Below, piece after piece: positions 37,572 to 46,180 of a stretch of 64,000 nucleotides of DNA. Made by a program: the position numbers and the translations under genes. Source of the DNA: Paraburkholderia fungorum (GTDB taxonomy: Bacteria > Pseudomonadota > Gammaproteobacteria > Burkholderiales > Burkholderiaceae); NCBI RefSeq assembly GCF_003610895.1, contig NZ_MCAS01000001.1:434001-498000 (forward strand), written 5' to 3'. Numbering within the stretch: the first letter of the stretch is position 1; the number at the start of each line of letters is the position of its first letter. A model generated the notes under the pieces. That model saw only the letters and a program-made list of their open reading frames with translations, did not search any database and was not told where the DNA came from.

Positions 37572-38449
37572 CGGTTTGATCCTTCCATGTTCGATGGGCA
37601 GAGTAATGACGTGTTGCCGCTCTGCTGCACCACCAGTTCGTGATCTGGAACCGCCACCGAACGCGGATAAGACACGGTCGGCAGCACCGCGAAGTTACGT
37701 GCTGGGTCAGGTTGGATGGAAAAGCCGGACGTCTGGCGCGAGACGACGAACGCAATACCGCTGGAGCCCTGTGAGTACAGCTTCGCGCGATCGTGCACCG
37801 GCTTTACGATATCGCGCGTACTGACTACACAATGTCTTCGGCGGTCCTGGAAAACGGTAATTGATATGTCCGCCCTTGTCACAGCGGCTGGACGGCGTCT
37901 TCAAGCAATTTACTCAATGAACGGATTTGAAATTCGACCAGATTCCCGTGCCAATTCCTCTATTCATGTTGCGGTGAAGCATAGCCCGAAAAGAATGTGC
38001 CATATCGCACACGGCATAAATTCGGGTGTTAATGGCCGATTAAGTTGAGTGCATTACGAATGCAGCGATTTTAGAAAGCGTTGTTGCTATCTGTAACTGC
38101 TGTAACAGAATTGCACTACTACAGTGCGACGCTGTAACGCGAGTTTAGTGACAGTTCACGCAAGAAAACGAATGTTTGAAATTTCGCAGTCGGCTGAGCG
38201 CCTTTACGGGCGGGCCGGATAGGTCTTCAACCTGCGATCTTCCGGATGCGGTGCTGATCGTCAGGCGCGGAAAAAGTTTCTGGCCGGGAATATCATTATT
38301 GCGCTTTCTATGGAAATTTCAAGGTAAGAATTTCCCCGATCATGACGATTACGCCAAAACACCTGGAACATCAGCCAAGTTCGTTATGAAAATTTCGATG
38401 CGTTAATCTCTTTACGTATCGTGATTGCGTGTTCGGAGAAATTAGCGTG
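37572..38449. promoter_or_regulatory. Divergent regulatory region of the exopolysaccharide locus
   Basis: About 880 bp between the BY-kinase gene and the AraC-type gene. The part at 37574-37882 has a coding-like minus-strand frame (131 codons, running into the kinase gene) that resembles no protein I know. 37880-38430 is AT-rich, unlike its surroundings. Three CTGTAAC repeats lie at 38091-38138. Promoters for both arms of the locus must be here. Confidence 0.5.
38091..38138. repeat. Three CTGTAAC repeats in the exopolysaccharide promoter region
   Basis: CTGTAAC occurs at 38091-38097, 38100-38106 and 38132-38138, in the same orientation. The second continues into CTGTAACAG, an imperfect palindrome. 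Spacing of the first two is 9 bp and of the last two 32 bp (about three helical turns), so they could be sites for one protein. Confidence 0.5.
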
Positions 38450-39469
38450 ATGATTTCCAGGAATTTTCTTACGTCGTGCATCAATGAGTGTCAGAGTGGA
38501 ATAAAAGCGGTGAAGCACATTGGCCTCCTGATTTTCCAGGACTGTTCCATGTTGAGCACCGGCGCTGTCGGCGATGCTTTCCGGCTTGCCAACGAGTTCG
38601 AAAAGGCGGGGGGCGATGCGCCTCCGTACCGGCTCTCCGTGCTATCCGACGGGGGCGGTCTGGTGACAAGCTCCTCGAGCATCCTGATCTGGACGCAAAG
38701 TCTCGAACGATATAGCCTGGCTGATTTCCATGCATTCTTTGTCGCATGTCGTGACACCACCGGAACGACGGAGTCCAACGGTCGCTTTCTTGCATGGATC
38801 TCGCGCCACGGATCGATTGCATCCCGCGGCATTCAACAAGGCGCGAGTCTGGCCGTTGTCTGCAAGAATCCGTTGCAATCGACCGTACCCGTCTTTTTCT
38901 TTGACGACGGTGGCGGTGGCGATGGCGCGAGCACAAATGGCAGCGTGGCGCCTACCGACCTGGCACTTGCGCAGATCGAGCGCGACCTGAATCCGGACAT
39001 AGCGCGAAAGATCGCCCGCGCACTACAACCGGATTACATCGACCGAAACACACCTGAACTCGACGACGCAAGCATCGTCACCACAACCGAGAAGATCCGC
39101 GAGTCGGCACGCTGGATCAAGGAAAACTACAGCAAGGCCATCTCCGTAGCCAAAGCAGCTGAATTCGCCACAATGAGTAAGCGCAATTTCCAGCGTCGGT
39201 TCAAATCCGAATTCGGTATGACCCCACTCGAGTATCTGCTTCGCACGCGCTTTGAAGTTGTCCGCGCGATGCTACGAAATACCGATTTGCCTGTCGACAA
39301 AATCGCGAGACGGTGCGGAATGGGCGACGGCAATCGGCTCGGCCGGTTGTTCAAGGAGCGATACGGCGTGTCGCCCACGCAATTCCGCGCGCAGCAGCAG
39401 ATCGAGTCTGAGGAGCAATGGTTGACGCCGGAGGAAGCCTGGAATACCGCGATTGAAATCGCGCGATAA
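38450..39469 (+). CDS. AraC-family regulator with an amidotransferase-like N-terminal domain (GlxA type)
   Basis: About 339 residues; GTG 38447 or ATG 38450 follow a GGAG, and GTG 38429 is also open. The N-terminal part (VKHIGLLIFQDCSMLSTGAV...) has the DJ-1/PfpI-like fold of GlxA-type regulators without its catalytic cysteine in the usual place. The C-terminal 100 residues are two AraC helix-turn-helix motifs (ISVAKAAEFATMSKRNFQRR and VDKIARRCGMGDGNRLGRLF, then YGVSPTQFR). It is the first gene of the plus-strand arm of the exopolysaccharide locus and probably regulates it. An acidic, glycine-rich insert (DDGGGGDGAS) divides the domains. Confidence 0.85.
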   Translation: MISRNFLTSCINECQSGIKAVKHIGLLIFQDCSMLSTGAVGDAFRLANEFEKAGGDAPPYRLSVLSDGGGLVTSSSSILIWTQSLERYSLADFHAFFVACRDTTGTTESNGRFLAWISRHGSIASRGIQQGASLAVVCKNPLQSTVPVFFFDDGGGGDGASTNGSVAPTDLALAQIERDLNPDIARKIARALQPDYIDRNTPELDDASIVTTTEKIRESARWIKENYSKAISVAKAAEFATMSKRNFQRRFKSEFGMTPLEYLLRTRFEVVRAMLRNTDLPVDKIARRCGMGDGNRLGRLFKERYGVSPTQFRAQQQIESEEQWLTPEEAWNTAIEIAR

Positions 39470-39511
39470 GCGCGCCGGGTTTGCGACTGCCGCCTCGCGC
39501 CGCCATCAACC

Positions 39512-40531
39512 ATGGATCGAAACATGACGACCACCAAGTCCGCACAGTTCGACCGGGAAGCCGCCACATCCACGCCAAAACACAAGGAAGCATCACCCTC
39601 TGACACCGTCGTGGCCGCCCACGTGAACCTCATACAGGAAGATCGGTATCGGCCAGCGCAGCAGTCCGTTTCCACGGTTCGGCGACTCAAGGAAGCGGCG
39701 AAGTGCATGCTGCCGGATGCCCTGTTCCTGAGCATGCTGCATCACAAACGCATTGGCCGCTATCCGAATCTTCTCCGCCCAGCCACGTTCAATGAAAAGA
39801 TCCTGCAACGAAACCTCAGACCGGATCCACGCTACATTAGCCTGACCGACAAACTGTCGGTACGCGACTACGTTGCGGCCAAGATAGGAGAGAAGCACCT
39901 CATACCGCTGATTTCAGCACCGGATATGTTGACGCGCGAGGTATTCGACGCGCTGCCGGGCTCGTTCGTCATGAAGGCGAACCACGGCAGCACCTTCGTC
40001 GAGATCGTCAGAAACAAGTCCGAGACCTCGTTCGATAAACTGAAATCTCTGGCCGAGCAGTGGTTGTCCACCGACTTTTACTACATCGCGCGTGAGAGGC
40101 ATTACCGCACGATCAAACCACGCATCTTCTTTGAACAACTCCTTCTGGACCGGTCTGGCCAGATACCCGCGGATTACAAGCTGCATTGTTTTGGCGGCCG
40201 ACCGGGACGCCCCGTCATCTACATACTGGTGATATCCGACAGGTTCGGGAACGCGACGCATGGCGACGTATACGACGTCGATTGGCATCATCTCAATGTC
40301 GCTATCGGCTACTACAAGCGGAGCGCCACGCCCGCCCCGCGCCCCAAAAATCTGGAATCCGTATTGGACACCGCAGTCACGCTGTGCGAAGACTTCGACT
40401 ATGTCCGCGTCGACTTATATGCACCGGACAACCAGGTTTTCTTCGGCGAGCTTACCTTCACGCCGGGCGCGGGTGTGCTGCCTTTTACGCCAGACAGCAT
40501 TGATTACGAGTGGGGGCAATTGCTGGGTTAA
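39512..40531 (+). CDS. TupA-like ATP-grasp protein (polysaccharide modification)
   Basis: A 339-residue protein; ATG 39512 and ATG 39524 are both possible starts. From about residue 70 it follows the TupA-like ATP-grasp family: HHKRIGRYPNLLRPATFNEK, LTDKLSVRDYVAAKIGEKHL, PGSFVMKANHGSTFVEIV, IFFEQLLLDRSGQIPADYKL and the metal end DFDYVRVDLYAP...FFGELTFTPGAG. TupA makes teichuronopeptide in Bacillus by joining amino acids to uronic acid; relatives in capsule loci may add amino acids to sugars. It lies between the AraC-type gene (42 bp) and a glycosyltransferase (72 bp). This is the second, unrelated ATP-grasp gene of the locus. Confidence 0.85.
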   Translation: MDRNMTTTKSAQFDREAATSTPKHKEASPSDTVVAAHVNLIQEDRYRPAQQSVSTVRRLKEAAKCMLPDALFLSMLHHKRIGRYPNLLRPATFNEKILQRNLRPDPRYISLTDKLSVRDYVAAKIGEKHLIPLISAPDMLTREVFDALPGSFVMKANHGSTFVEIVRNKSETSFDKLKSLAEQWLSTDFYYIARERHYRTIKPRIFFEQLLLDRSGQIPADYKLHCFGGRPGRPVIYILVISDRFGNATHGDVYDVDWHHLNVAIGYYKRSATPAPRPKNLESVLDTAVTLCEDFDYVRVDLYAPDNQVFFGELTFTPGAGVLPFTPDSIDYEWGQLLG

Positions 40532-40603
40532 GTGGGTGGTTCGAGCTTCGCCATATGTTTCACCCCACGTCTTCGCCCCCTCAACCCGACCGGAGAAGCA
40601 CAG

Positions 40604-41719
40604 ATGACGCAAGCTACCGAGGCAGTGCTCAGCACGACCGGCAACAAAGCGGTGAACAACTCGCGGCCCAGGGTGATGATGTGTCCTTTCACTAACCCCA
40701 CGAATCGCTATATACAGATTCAGAAAGATCTCTACCGTTCGATCGGCTACGACGTCGTGCCGCTTTCCATTAAGGGACTACTGAATGGCGGGTTTCTCCA
40801 ACTGTTCAAACCAGAGAACATTCTCGCTTTTCATTGGCTGGAGTATCGACCATTCAAGCGAGACAAGGGTACTGCCCGGTTGAGCTTGACGGGGTCTCTG
40901 CTCTTCGCGTTCTACTGTTCGCTCATGCTGATCGGACGAGCGAAAGCCGTTTACTTTATCCACGATCACGCGGTTCACGATACGGTGGGCTTCAACAGAC
41001 GCCTGTCGATGCGGATCATTGCACTGGTGCGCCGCCTCGCCGACTTTCGCGTAGTCCACGCGCCGGATTTCCAGGCGCAATACGACGCGCAGTATCTGCC
41101 CCATCCCCTCTACTGGGATGCGCCTGGACAGGCGCCCATCACAGCCAGGAAAGAAGGTACGGCGCCACAGTATTCGTTGCTTGGCGTGATCCGCCCATAC
41201 AAGCAGATTGACGCATTGCTCGACGTCTGGCCAAGCGAGTGCAAGCTGCATATCGCCGGGCACGGCACGGAAACCTACCTCGCGACGCTCAACGAGATCA
41301 TCGAGAGGCGATCGCTGCGGAACGTCGTGCACCTCGACGCCAGATTCCTGTCCGACGCGGAGTTTGCGCAGAATGTAGCCGATAGCGACGTGCTGATCCT
41401 GCCGCACGCGGCCGATTCGATGCTGGTAAGCGGTGCGTTCTTTGAAGCTATCGGGCGCGTGCCGTTGCTGATCTCGCGCGTCACACCGTTCATGGCGTGG
41501 GCTGCCAGGAAGTTCGACAATGTAATCCTGTTCGACGACATCTCCGAACTCCCTCAGATCGTCCAATCGATTAACGAATCATGGCCGGTGATTGCTCGCA
41601 ATCCAGGCAATCTGGCTATCGACGAATTCGGCTGGGATACCTGTCGCCGGCGCTACGGGCAATTCCTGGAAGCCGTTGATGGTCACCGGGACCCGGTGGA
41701 GAAACCAGTCATAAGGTGA
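40604..41719 (+). CDS. GT-B type glycosyltransferase
   Basis: A 371-residue protein from ATG 40604 (GGAG upstream); the frame is open to 40532. The N-terminal half has TNPTNRYIQIQKDLYRSIGY, FHWLEYRPFKRDKG and a hydrophobic stretch (LLFAFYCSLMLIGRAKAVYF) that may touch the membrane. The C-terminal half has YSLLGVIRPYKQIDALLDVW, LHIAGHGTETYLATL and a nucleotide-binding region DVLILPHAADSMLVSGAFFE. It resembles exopolysaccharide transferases that use nucleotide sugars. Donor unknown. It is part of the plus-strand arm of the locus. Confidence 0.8.
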   Translation: MTQATEAVLSTTGNKAVNNSRPRVMMCPFTNPTNRYIQIQKDLYRSIGYDVVPLSIKGLLNGGFLQLFKPENILAFHWLEYRPFKRDKGTARLSLTGSLLFAFYCSLMLIGRAKAVYFIHDHAVHDTVGFNRRLSMRIIALVRRLADFRVVHAPDFQAQYDAQYLPHPLYWDAPGQAPITARKEGTAPQYSLLGVIRPYKQIDALLDVWPSECKLHIAGHGTETYLATLNEIIERRSLRNVVHLDARFLSDAEFAQNVADSDVLILPHAADSMLVSGAFFEAIGRVPLLISRVTPFMAWAARKFDNVILFDDISELPQIVQSINESWPVIARNPGNLAIDEFGWDTCRRRYGQFLEAVDGHRDPVEKPVIR

Positions 41720-41816
41720 ATGCGAAACGGACACGCTTCAGCGAACGTGATGTCCGGAAGGCGTTGACGTTCTCTATTCCAGAATCAGCACAACCCTGCG
41801 CGGGAGAAAAACCTGA

Positions 41817-42749
41817 ATGCTCACTTCACAACTGGTTCCCGGACGACTCAGGACTATTCTGTACAGATATGTCACCGAGCGCCCCCAGGAAGAAAGACTG
41901 TTCCATACACTTCGCCCAAGATTCGTTTCGGTGAGGATTCCCGGTGAATATCGTCCTTGCAATCCATCGTTGTGTTTCAACGGAGATAGCTACGTCGTGC
42001 TTGTCAGATCGGTTAACTACGAACTGATGGAGAGCGGCGGCGTGCAGTTGCATGGTGAGGAATACGACACCATCAACTATATCGGCAGGTTGGCAACCGA
42101 CCTGACCGTTCTGGGCATGAACGCTCTGGAAGATACCGATTTCAGAGACGCATCAGGAAAATCCGGCGATGGATTCGAGGATCTCCGAACCTTCTTCTGG
42201 AAAGAAGCGTTGTGGTGTCTGGGCAGTGCGCGCAGCAACGCGGGCGACACTAACACAATGACGCTTCAGAAACTATCTGGCGAGCGGGTTGTGGAGAGCT
42301 ATCTGATCGAGTCGCCATTTGGTTCGACTCGCGAGAAAAACTGGATGCCTTTCGTATCCGACGGGAAACTCCACGCGGTACACACGATGAACCCGTTGAC
42401 TATTGTCGAGATCAGCGAGCATGGGGCAACCGTGTTGCTTCGGAAACCATCGAAGGCGCCCAAAGGTTTGCTCGGATCATCGCAACTAGTTGAATGGAGG
42501 GACGGCTGGCTGTGCGTCGTACACGAGCGCAGTCGAGGGAAAAAGCATCTTTACAAGCACCGGTTCGTTTATTTCGATCGGGACTGGAATGCTGTGCTTT
42601 CCGAACCGTTCTACTGGAAAGAGTATGGCGTGGAGTTCTGTTGTGGGTTGGCCATTCACGATGGGATCGTGGCAGTGGGATTTGGTGTCAATGATTCGGA
42701 GGCGATCATCGCTCAGTTCAATGAGACTGACATTGAACGGCTGTTGTAG
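41817..42749 (+). CDS. Five-bladed beta-propeller protein, GH130/GH43-like
   Basis: A 310-residue protein without a signal peptide. Repeating blades can be followed: NPSLCFNGDSYVVLVRSVNY, DLRTFFWKEALWCLGSARSN, EKNWMPFVSDGKLHAVHTMN, GSSQLVEWRDGWLCVVHERS and GLAIHDGIVAVGFGVNDSEA. The EKNW and GSSQ-like turns are typical of mannoside phosphorylases and their relatives, which are often found next to mannose-containing polymers. I cannot confirm the catalytic acid. Base composition looks lower in GC than the neighbours. The gene ends in a 12-bp tandem duplication that repeats its stop codon. Confidence 0.7.
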   Translation: MLTSQLVPGRLRTILYRYVTERPQEERLFHTLRPRFVSVRIPGEYRPCNPSLCFNGDSYVVLVRSVNYELMESGGVQLHGEEYDTINYIGRLATDLTVLGMNALEDTDFRDASGKSGDGFEDLRTFFWKEALWCLGSARSNAGDTNTMTLQKLSGERVVESYLIESPFGSTREKNWMPFVSDGKLHAVHTMNPLTIVEISEHGATVLLRKPSKAPKGLLGSSQLVEWRDGWLCVVHERSRGKKHLYKHRFVYFDRDWNAVLSEPFYWKEYGVEFCCGLAIHDGIVAVGFGVNDSEAIIAQFNETDIERLL

Positions 42750-42764
42750 TCTCTGTTGTAGTCT
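42741..42764 (+). repeat. Tandem 12-bp duplication over the stop codon
   Basis: CTGTTGTAGTCT occurs twice in direct succession. The first copy ends the propeller gene (TAG at 42747-42749); the second supplies another in-frame TAG. Confidence 0.8.
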
Positions 42765-42801
42765 CTAAGGCACACCGGATCGAATAGCAGAAAGAACGAG
42801 G

Positions 42802-42846
42802 GGATCTGGTCTCCCTCTTAACCATCCAGGATGGGAGACCAGATCC
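42802..42846. terminator. Large stem-loop between convergent genes
   Basis: A perfect 14-bp stem GGATCTGGTCTCCC and complement, with a 17-nt loop, between the ends of the propeller gene (plus) and the lipoprotein glycosidase (minus). There is no T-run on either side. It probably serves both transcripts. Confidence 0.6.
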
Positions 42847-42871
42847 ACAGCACGATCAGATGCTTGCCGGC

Positions 42872-44431
42872 CTAGTTGTCGGCGTTGGCCGCAGTGAAGC
42901 TCGTAAATGCGCTGTACGACGGGTTGATGGGCGAGCCGTTCATCATAATGCCGAATGTCTCGTTTCCGCTGTCGAGCACGTAGTACATCACCGACTGGAT
43001 GTTGTGAGTCTTTCTTGCCGGATAGAACTGACCCAGCTGTGTGGTGATGTAGTTTGCCCGATAAGCCTCGGTTTGCTCCGGACCCGTGTTCCACTCGGAG
43101 ATGATGAAAGGCACGCCGTATCGTGCTTTGCAATACGTCGGCAAATCGAAACCTGGACCCACCCCGTCCGTGCCGATATCGAAAATATCGCCGTAGACTT
43201 CGTAGTTATGCCAGGTCGTGATGTCCCAGCGCACCTTGGAATAGCCGCTGCTGCCGTCCGGTTGAGTGCCCTCCCACAACGCGTCCGACGCGCCAACATC
43301 GTTCACGCAGAAGTTGATGCCGCACTTCGCGGAAGACTGAACCGATTTCACCCCGTCGATCATGCCCCGCATCACGCCTCGCATGACCGGCCAGTTCGCA
43401 TTGTTGAAATCGAGAGCTTTCGTCCCGGCGTTGGTGGAATCCAGAATGATGGCGCCGTCGCGTGTCAGTTCGTTGCCGCATTCATACATGGTCACGCCAT
43501 ACGACATCAGCGCACCTGCAACCGCTGAACCCGCCGAGTAGCCGGCGCTGTAAGCGGTCAACTCACCGCTGAAGAGTTTGCCGGTGCTGTCGTAGAGACC
43601 CTGGTTGATCAATACCAGCAGTTTGATGCCAGCCGATTGGAAAGCTTGCGCGAGTTTGACAACCGCATTGATCTGGGTCGGATCGGACGTGCAGCCGACG
43701 CGATAGCTGGTGCAGCCCATCGCCTTGAGCATCGTGACCAGTTGCGCCGGCGTGTAGGTGTAGTCGTAGTGCCCGTTGATGCCAAAGAAGCTACCCGCGG
43801 TCGGCGCGACGGCGATGCGCGGATCCGTGCACGCCAGCCATTGGGCAGTAACCTCTGCATTCGCGTAAAAGTGCCCGCTCGAGTTGCAGTGATAGATTTT
43901 GCCACCGTACCAGAGTACGAGCGATACGTTGAAGTTGACGCCTACCACCGTGCCGTTCTTGTAGACAACGCCGTTAACAAGAGTCCATTTCGCGCCCGAC
44001 TTATCGAGAATGTATGGCGCGGAGGGCAGCGTCGTGCCATCTGCGGAAATAGTGCCCAGACGCGGGTCGATGGTGCTCACCCAGCTTGAGCCGTTCCATT
44101 GATAGAACTGGCCGCTCGCGTTCTCGTGATACATGCTTCCGTTGATCCACAACGCAAGCGCCACATTGTAGTTATTCCCTGCTACCGCGCCGTTTTGATA
44201 CAGCGCGCCACCCGACAGCGTCCATACGGCTCCTGTGCTGTCCGTAATCGAAGCAGCCGGCGGCATTGTCGTGCCACTCGCTGACGCGGCACTGGCATGT
44301 GCCGTTGCTTTGGCGGCAGCGGATACAGCAGTGCCGTTGCTACCGTCTTGCGAGCCGCCGCCGCAGGCGCTCAAAAGATAACTTCCACCGAGGGCCGCTA
44401 GCCCACTCATAAATTGACGTCGTTTTACCAT
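42872..44431 (-). CDS. Exported lipoprotein glycoside hydrolase (clan GH-A) with duplicated N-terminal module
   Basis: A 519-residue protein. The N-terminus MVKRRQFMSGLAALGGSYLL carries a twin arginine and ends in a lipobox, with C23 as the likely acylated residue. An Ala/Ser/Thr linker leads to two tandem modules of about 60 residues (67-124 and 146-205), each going from GAxWTL through YxNG and N-V-x-L-x-L to a final DPR. The hydrolase domain begins near 213; E321 (ECGNELT) and E446 (IISEWNTG) fit as acid/base and nucleophile. It is probably a cell-surface or periplasmic enzyme that trims the locus polymer. It converges with the plus-strand arm. Confidence 0.8.
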   Translation of the reverse strand: MVKRRQFMSGLAALGGSYLLSACGGGSQDGSNGTAVSAAAKATAHASAASASGTTMPPAASITDSTGAVWTLSGGALYQNGAVAGNNYNVALALWINGSMYHENASGQFYQWNGSSWVSTIDPRLGTISADGTTLPSAPYILDKSGAKWTLVNGVVYKNGTVVGVNFNVSLVLWYGGKIYHCNSSGHFYANAEVTAQWLACTDPRIAVAPTAGSFFGINGHYDYTYTPAQLVTMLKAMGCTSYRVGCTSDPTQINAVVKLAQAFQSAGIKLLVLINQGLYDSTGKLFSGELTAYSAGYSAGSAVAGALMSYGVTMYECGNELTRDGAIILDSTNAGTKALDFNNANWPVMRGVMRGMIDGVKSVQSSAKCGINFCVNDVGASDALWEGTQPDGSSGYSKVRWDITTWHNYEVYGDIFDIGTDGVGPGFDLPTYCKARYGVPFIISEWNTGPEQTEAYRANYITTQLGQFYPARKTHNIQSVMYYVLDSGNETFGIMMNGSPINPSYSAFTSFTAANADN

Positions 44432-45256
44432 GGCCGAATATTTTCCACTGTCGATAAGAAATATAAATATTTGTTTTTAGAGTTTTCGAATGAAAAAATG
44501 CTTATAGATAACTCGGTTTACTTCGCGATCCTAATTACAAATAAAAGATCTTCTTGCGTATCCCGGGCGCAGCTCAAAGCCTGATTAAACGGTCCGAGGT
44601 GAGACTCGATTAGATGCGGCCATCCAGCGGACGAGCGTCACCGATCGCCACGGCGAGTCGACGTACGCGTCCTGCTGCGTTAGAAACCGATGGGAGACAA
44701 CCTGACTGCGATATCCACTGCTACTCAAAACTCTGCCAACACGCGCAGCGCAAACGTTTAATCAGACAAATAGCCTTGCTGCTGCTACTCGCAATTTTTT
44801 CCGCTCGCTCATCGCGACTGGGGTAAATCGTAGCCGGAATGCCCGTTCGATCCCACAAGAAATAGTAATTTTCGGACAAATAGTAAGATTATTTCTATTA
44901 GGTTGCCGCATCGCAAAGATCCCTGCTTTCTCATGATGATCATAGGATTGGATGGTCACTGTCTTTCTGACTTCGACCCCAAGAAAAACCGCCTATTGCG
45001 TGCAGTGAATTTTGGAGTGTCATCAGATCGGCGCTTAGTGCACCGTTATGCACCGTTCGTGAGCGCGCTGTCGCTTACGCTTCGGTAACAACCGTGTTCG
45101 GACGCATGCAAATTTTTGTCCGGGCGTGAGAGACAGCAGTTGCGAGACTCGAGCGAGATTTCCGGTTTCCTGAGAAGTGTCATCACGGCGTCACTTCTCA
45201 GGGCTCTCGACGAAATCGACAATTAATTCGTCGCCGTGGCAGAGAAATTCAGATCA
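44432..45256. other. Gene-free AT-rich stretch
   Basis: About 825 bp upstream of the lipoprotein glycosidase and behind the proline dehydrogenase gene. The part next to the glycosidase (44432-44560) is notably AT-rich and should hold its promoter. Short open frames here (up to about 70 codons) lack ribosome sites and family likeness. One stem-loop (45169-45202) belongs to the end of the proline dehydrogenase transcript. Confidence 0.5.
45169..45202 (-). terminator. Stem-loop after the proline dehydrogenase gene
   Basis: A perfect 11-bp stem CCTGAGAAGTG and complement with a 12-nt loop, 55 bp past the stop codon at 45257. A smaller GACGAA/TTCGTC repeat lies between them. There is no strong T-run. 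Confidence 0.5.
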
Positions 45257-46180
45257 CTATCCGCGGCTCAACATCGCCTTTATCACGTGACCCGCAATAC
45301 CCGGATTCTCTTTGATTCGCCGGGTACTGTAGCCGTACCAGTCCTTGCCATAAGGAACATAAACGCGGACGTTGAATCCCATGCCGAGCAGCTCGTCACG
45401 CAATGGTTCGCACACGCCAAGCAGCATCTGAAATTCGAATTTCGTGCGGTCCACACCTTCGCGACGCACAAGCGCGACTATTTCCTCGATGAGCGCCGCG
45501 TCGTGCGTCGCGATACCGACGAACGCACCTGCCTTGAAACAGCGCGATACGTGTTCGATGAAATGCACGTTGATCGCTGCCCTGTCGTTGCGTGCACGCT
45601 CAACAAGATGCGCATGATCTTCCACATAGATCCCTTTGCAGATACGCACAGTACTTGTCCTGCGCAGCAGATGGTCGATGTCCCCGTAGGTCCGTTTCAG
45701 ATAGGCTTGCAAGGCCAGACCCACATTGCCATGCTCCCGCTCCACTCGCGTGAAGAGGTCGATTTCCTTCTGCGTGCAACTGACATCTTCCATATCGATG
45801 CAGGCAAAGTTTCCATCGGCGGCCGCTACTTTCAGAATATGTCGGATCAGGCGCTCGCATTGCGCCTCGTCGACGAGCAGTCCGAGCGCGGACGGCTTGA
45901 TCGATATTTCTGCGTTCAAACCGTGAGCCCGGATCGCCTCGAGTACTTTTGTGTACTCGTCGGCCACGGCCTCGGCCTCATTCATCGATGAAACGGTTTC
46001 ACCCAGCACGTCGAGAGTTGCGCTGAATCCGCACGCGTTTAGCGTCTGGACGCGTGCGATCGCGTCCGCGAGTGAATCGCCGGCGATATAGCGCTGCGAG
46101 ATTTTCTGGATCAATGCACGGGGGATAAACGGAATGGCGAACGCCGCCACCGTATTGAGAATACGCATGTTGTCATCCAT
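45257..46180 (-). CDS. Proline dehydrogenase (monofunctional, PutA-domain type)
   Basis: A 307-residue FAD enzyme with an (alpha/beta)8 barrel. Diagnostic segments are LNAEISIKPSALGLLVDEAQ, FACIDMEDVSCTQKEIDLF, GLALQAYLKRTYGDIDHLL, FVGIATHDAALIEE and the C-terminal substrate helix VYVPYGKDWYGYSTRRIKEN with its paired arginines. It oxidises proline to pyrroline-5-carboxylate and passes electrons to quinone. It is the short stand-alone form, as in Gram-positives and Deinococcus, not the long PutA. No P5C dehydrogenase is adjacent. The start is ATG 46180, or four codons later (MRILNTVAAF). Confidence 0.9.
   Translation of the reverse strand: MDDNMRILNTVAAFAIPFIPRALIQKISQRYIAGDSLADAIARVQTLNACGFSATLDVLGETVSSMNEAEAVADEYTKVLEAIRAHGLNAEISIKPSALGLLVDEAQCERLIRHILKVAAADGNFACIDMEDVSCTQKEIDLFTRVEREHGNVGLALQAYLKRTYGDIDHLLRRTSTVRICKGIYVEDHAHLVERARNDRAAINVHFIEHVSRCFKAGAFVGIATHDAALIEEIVALVRREGVDRTKFEFQMLLGVCEPLRDELLGMGFNVRVYVPYGKDWYGYSTRRIKENPGIAGHVIKAMLSRG

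Noticed and set aside
37716..38048. 110-codon plus-strand frame upstream of the AraC-type gene
   Set aside because: No ribosome site, mixed composition and no recognisable fold.
44614..45088. Short open frames (60-70 codons) in the AT-rich gap
   Set aside because: No ribosome sites, irregular composition, no similarity I can recognise.
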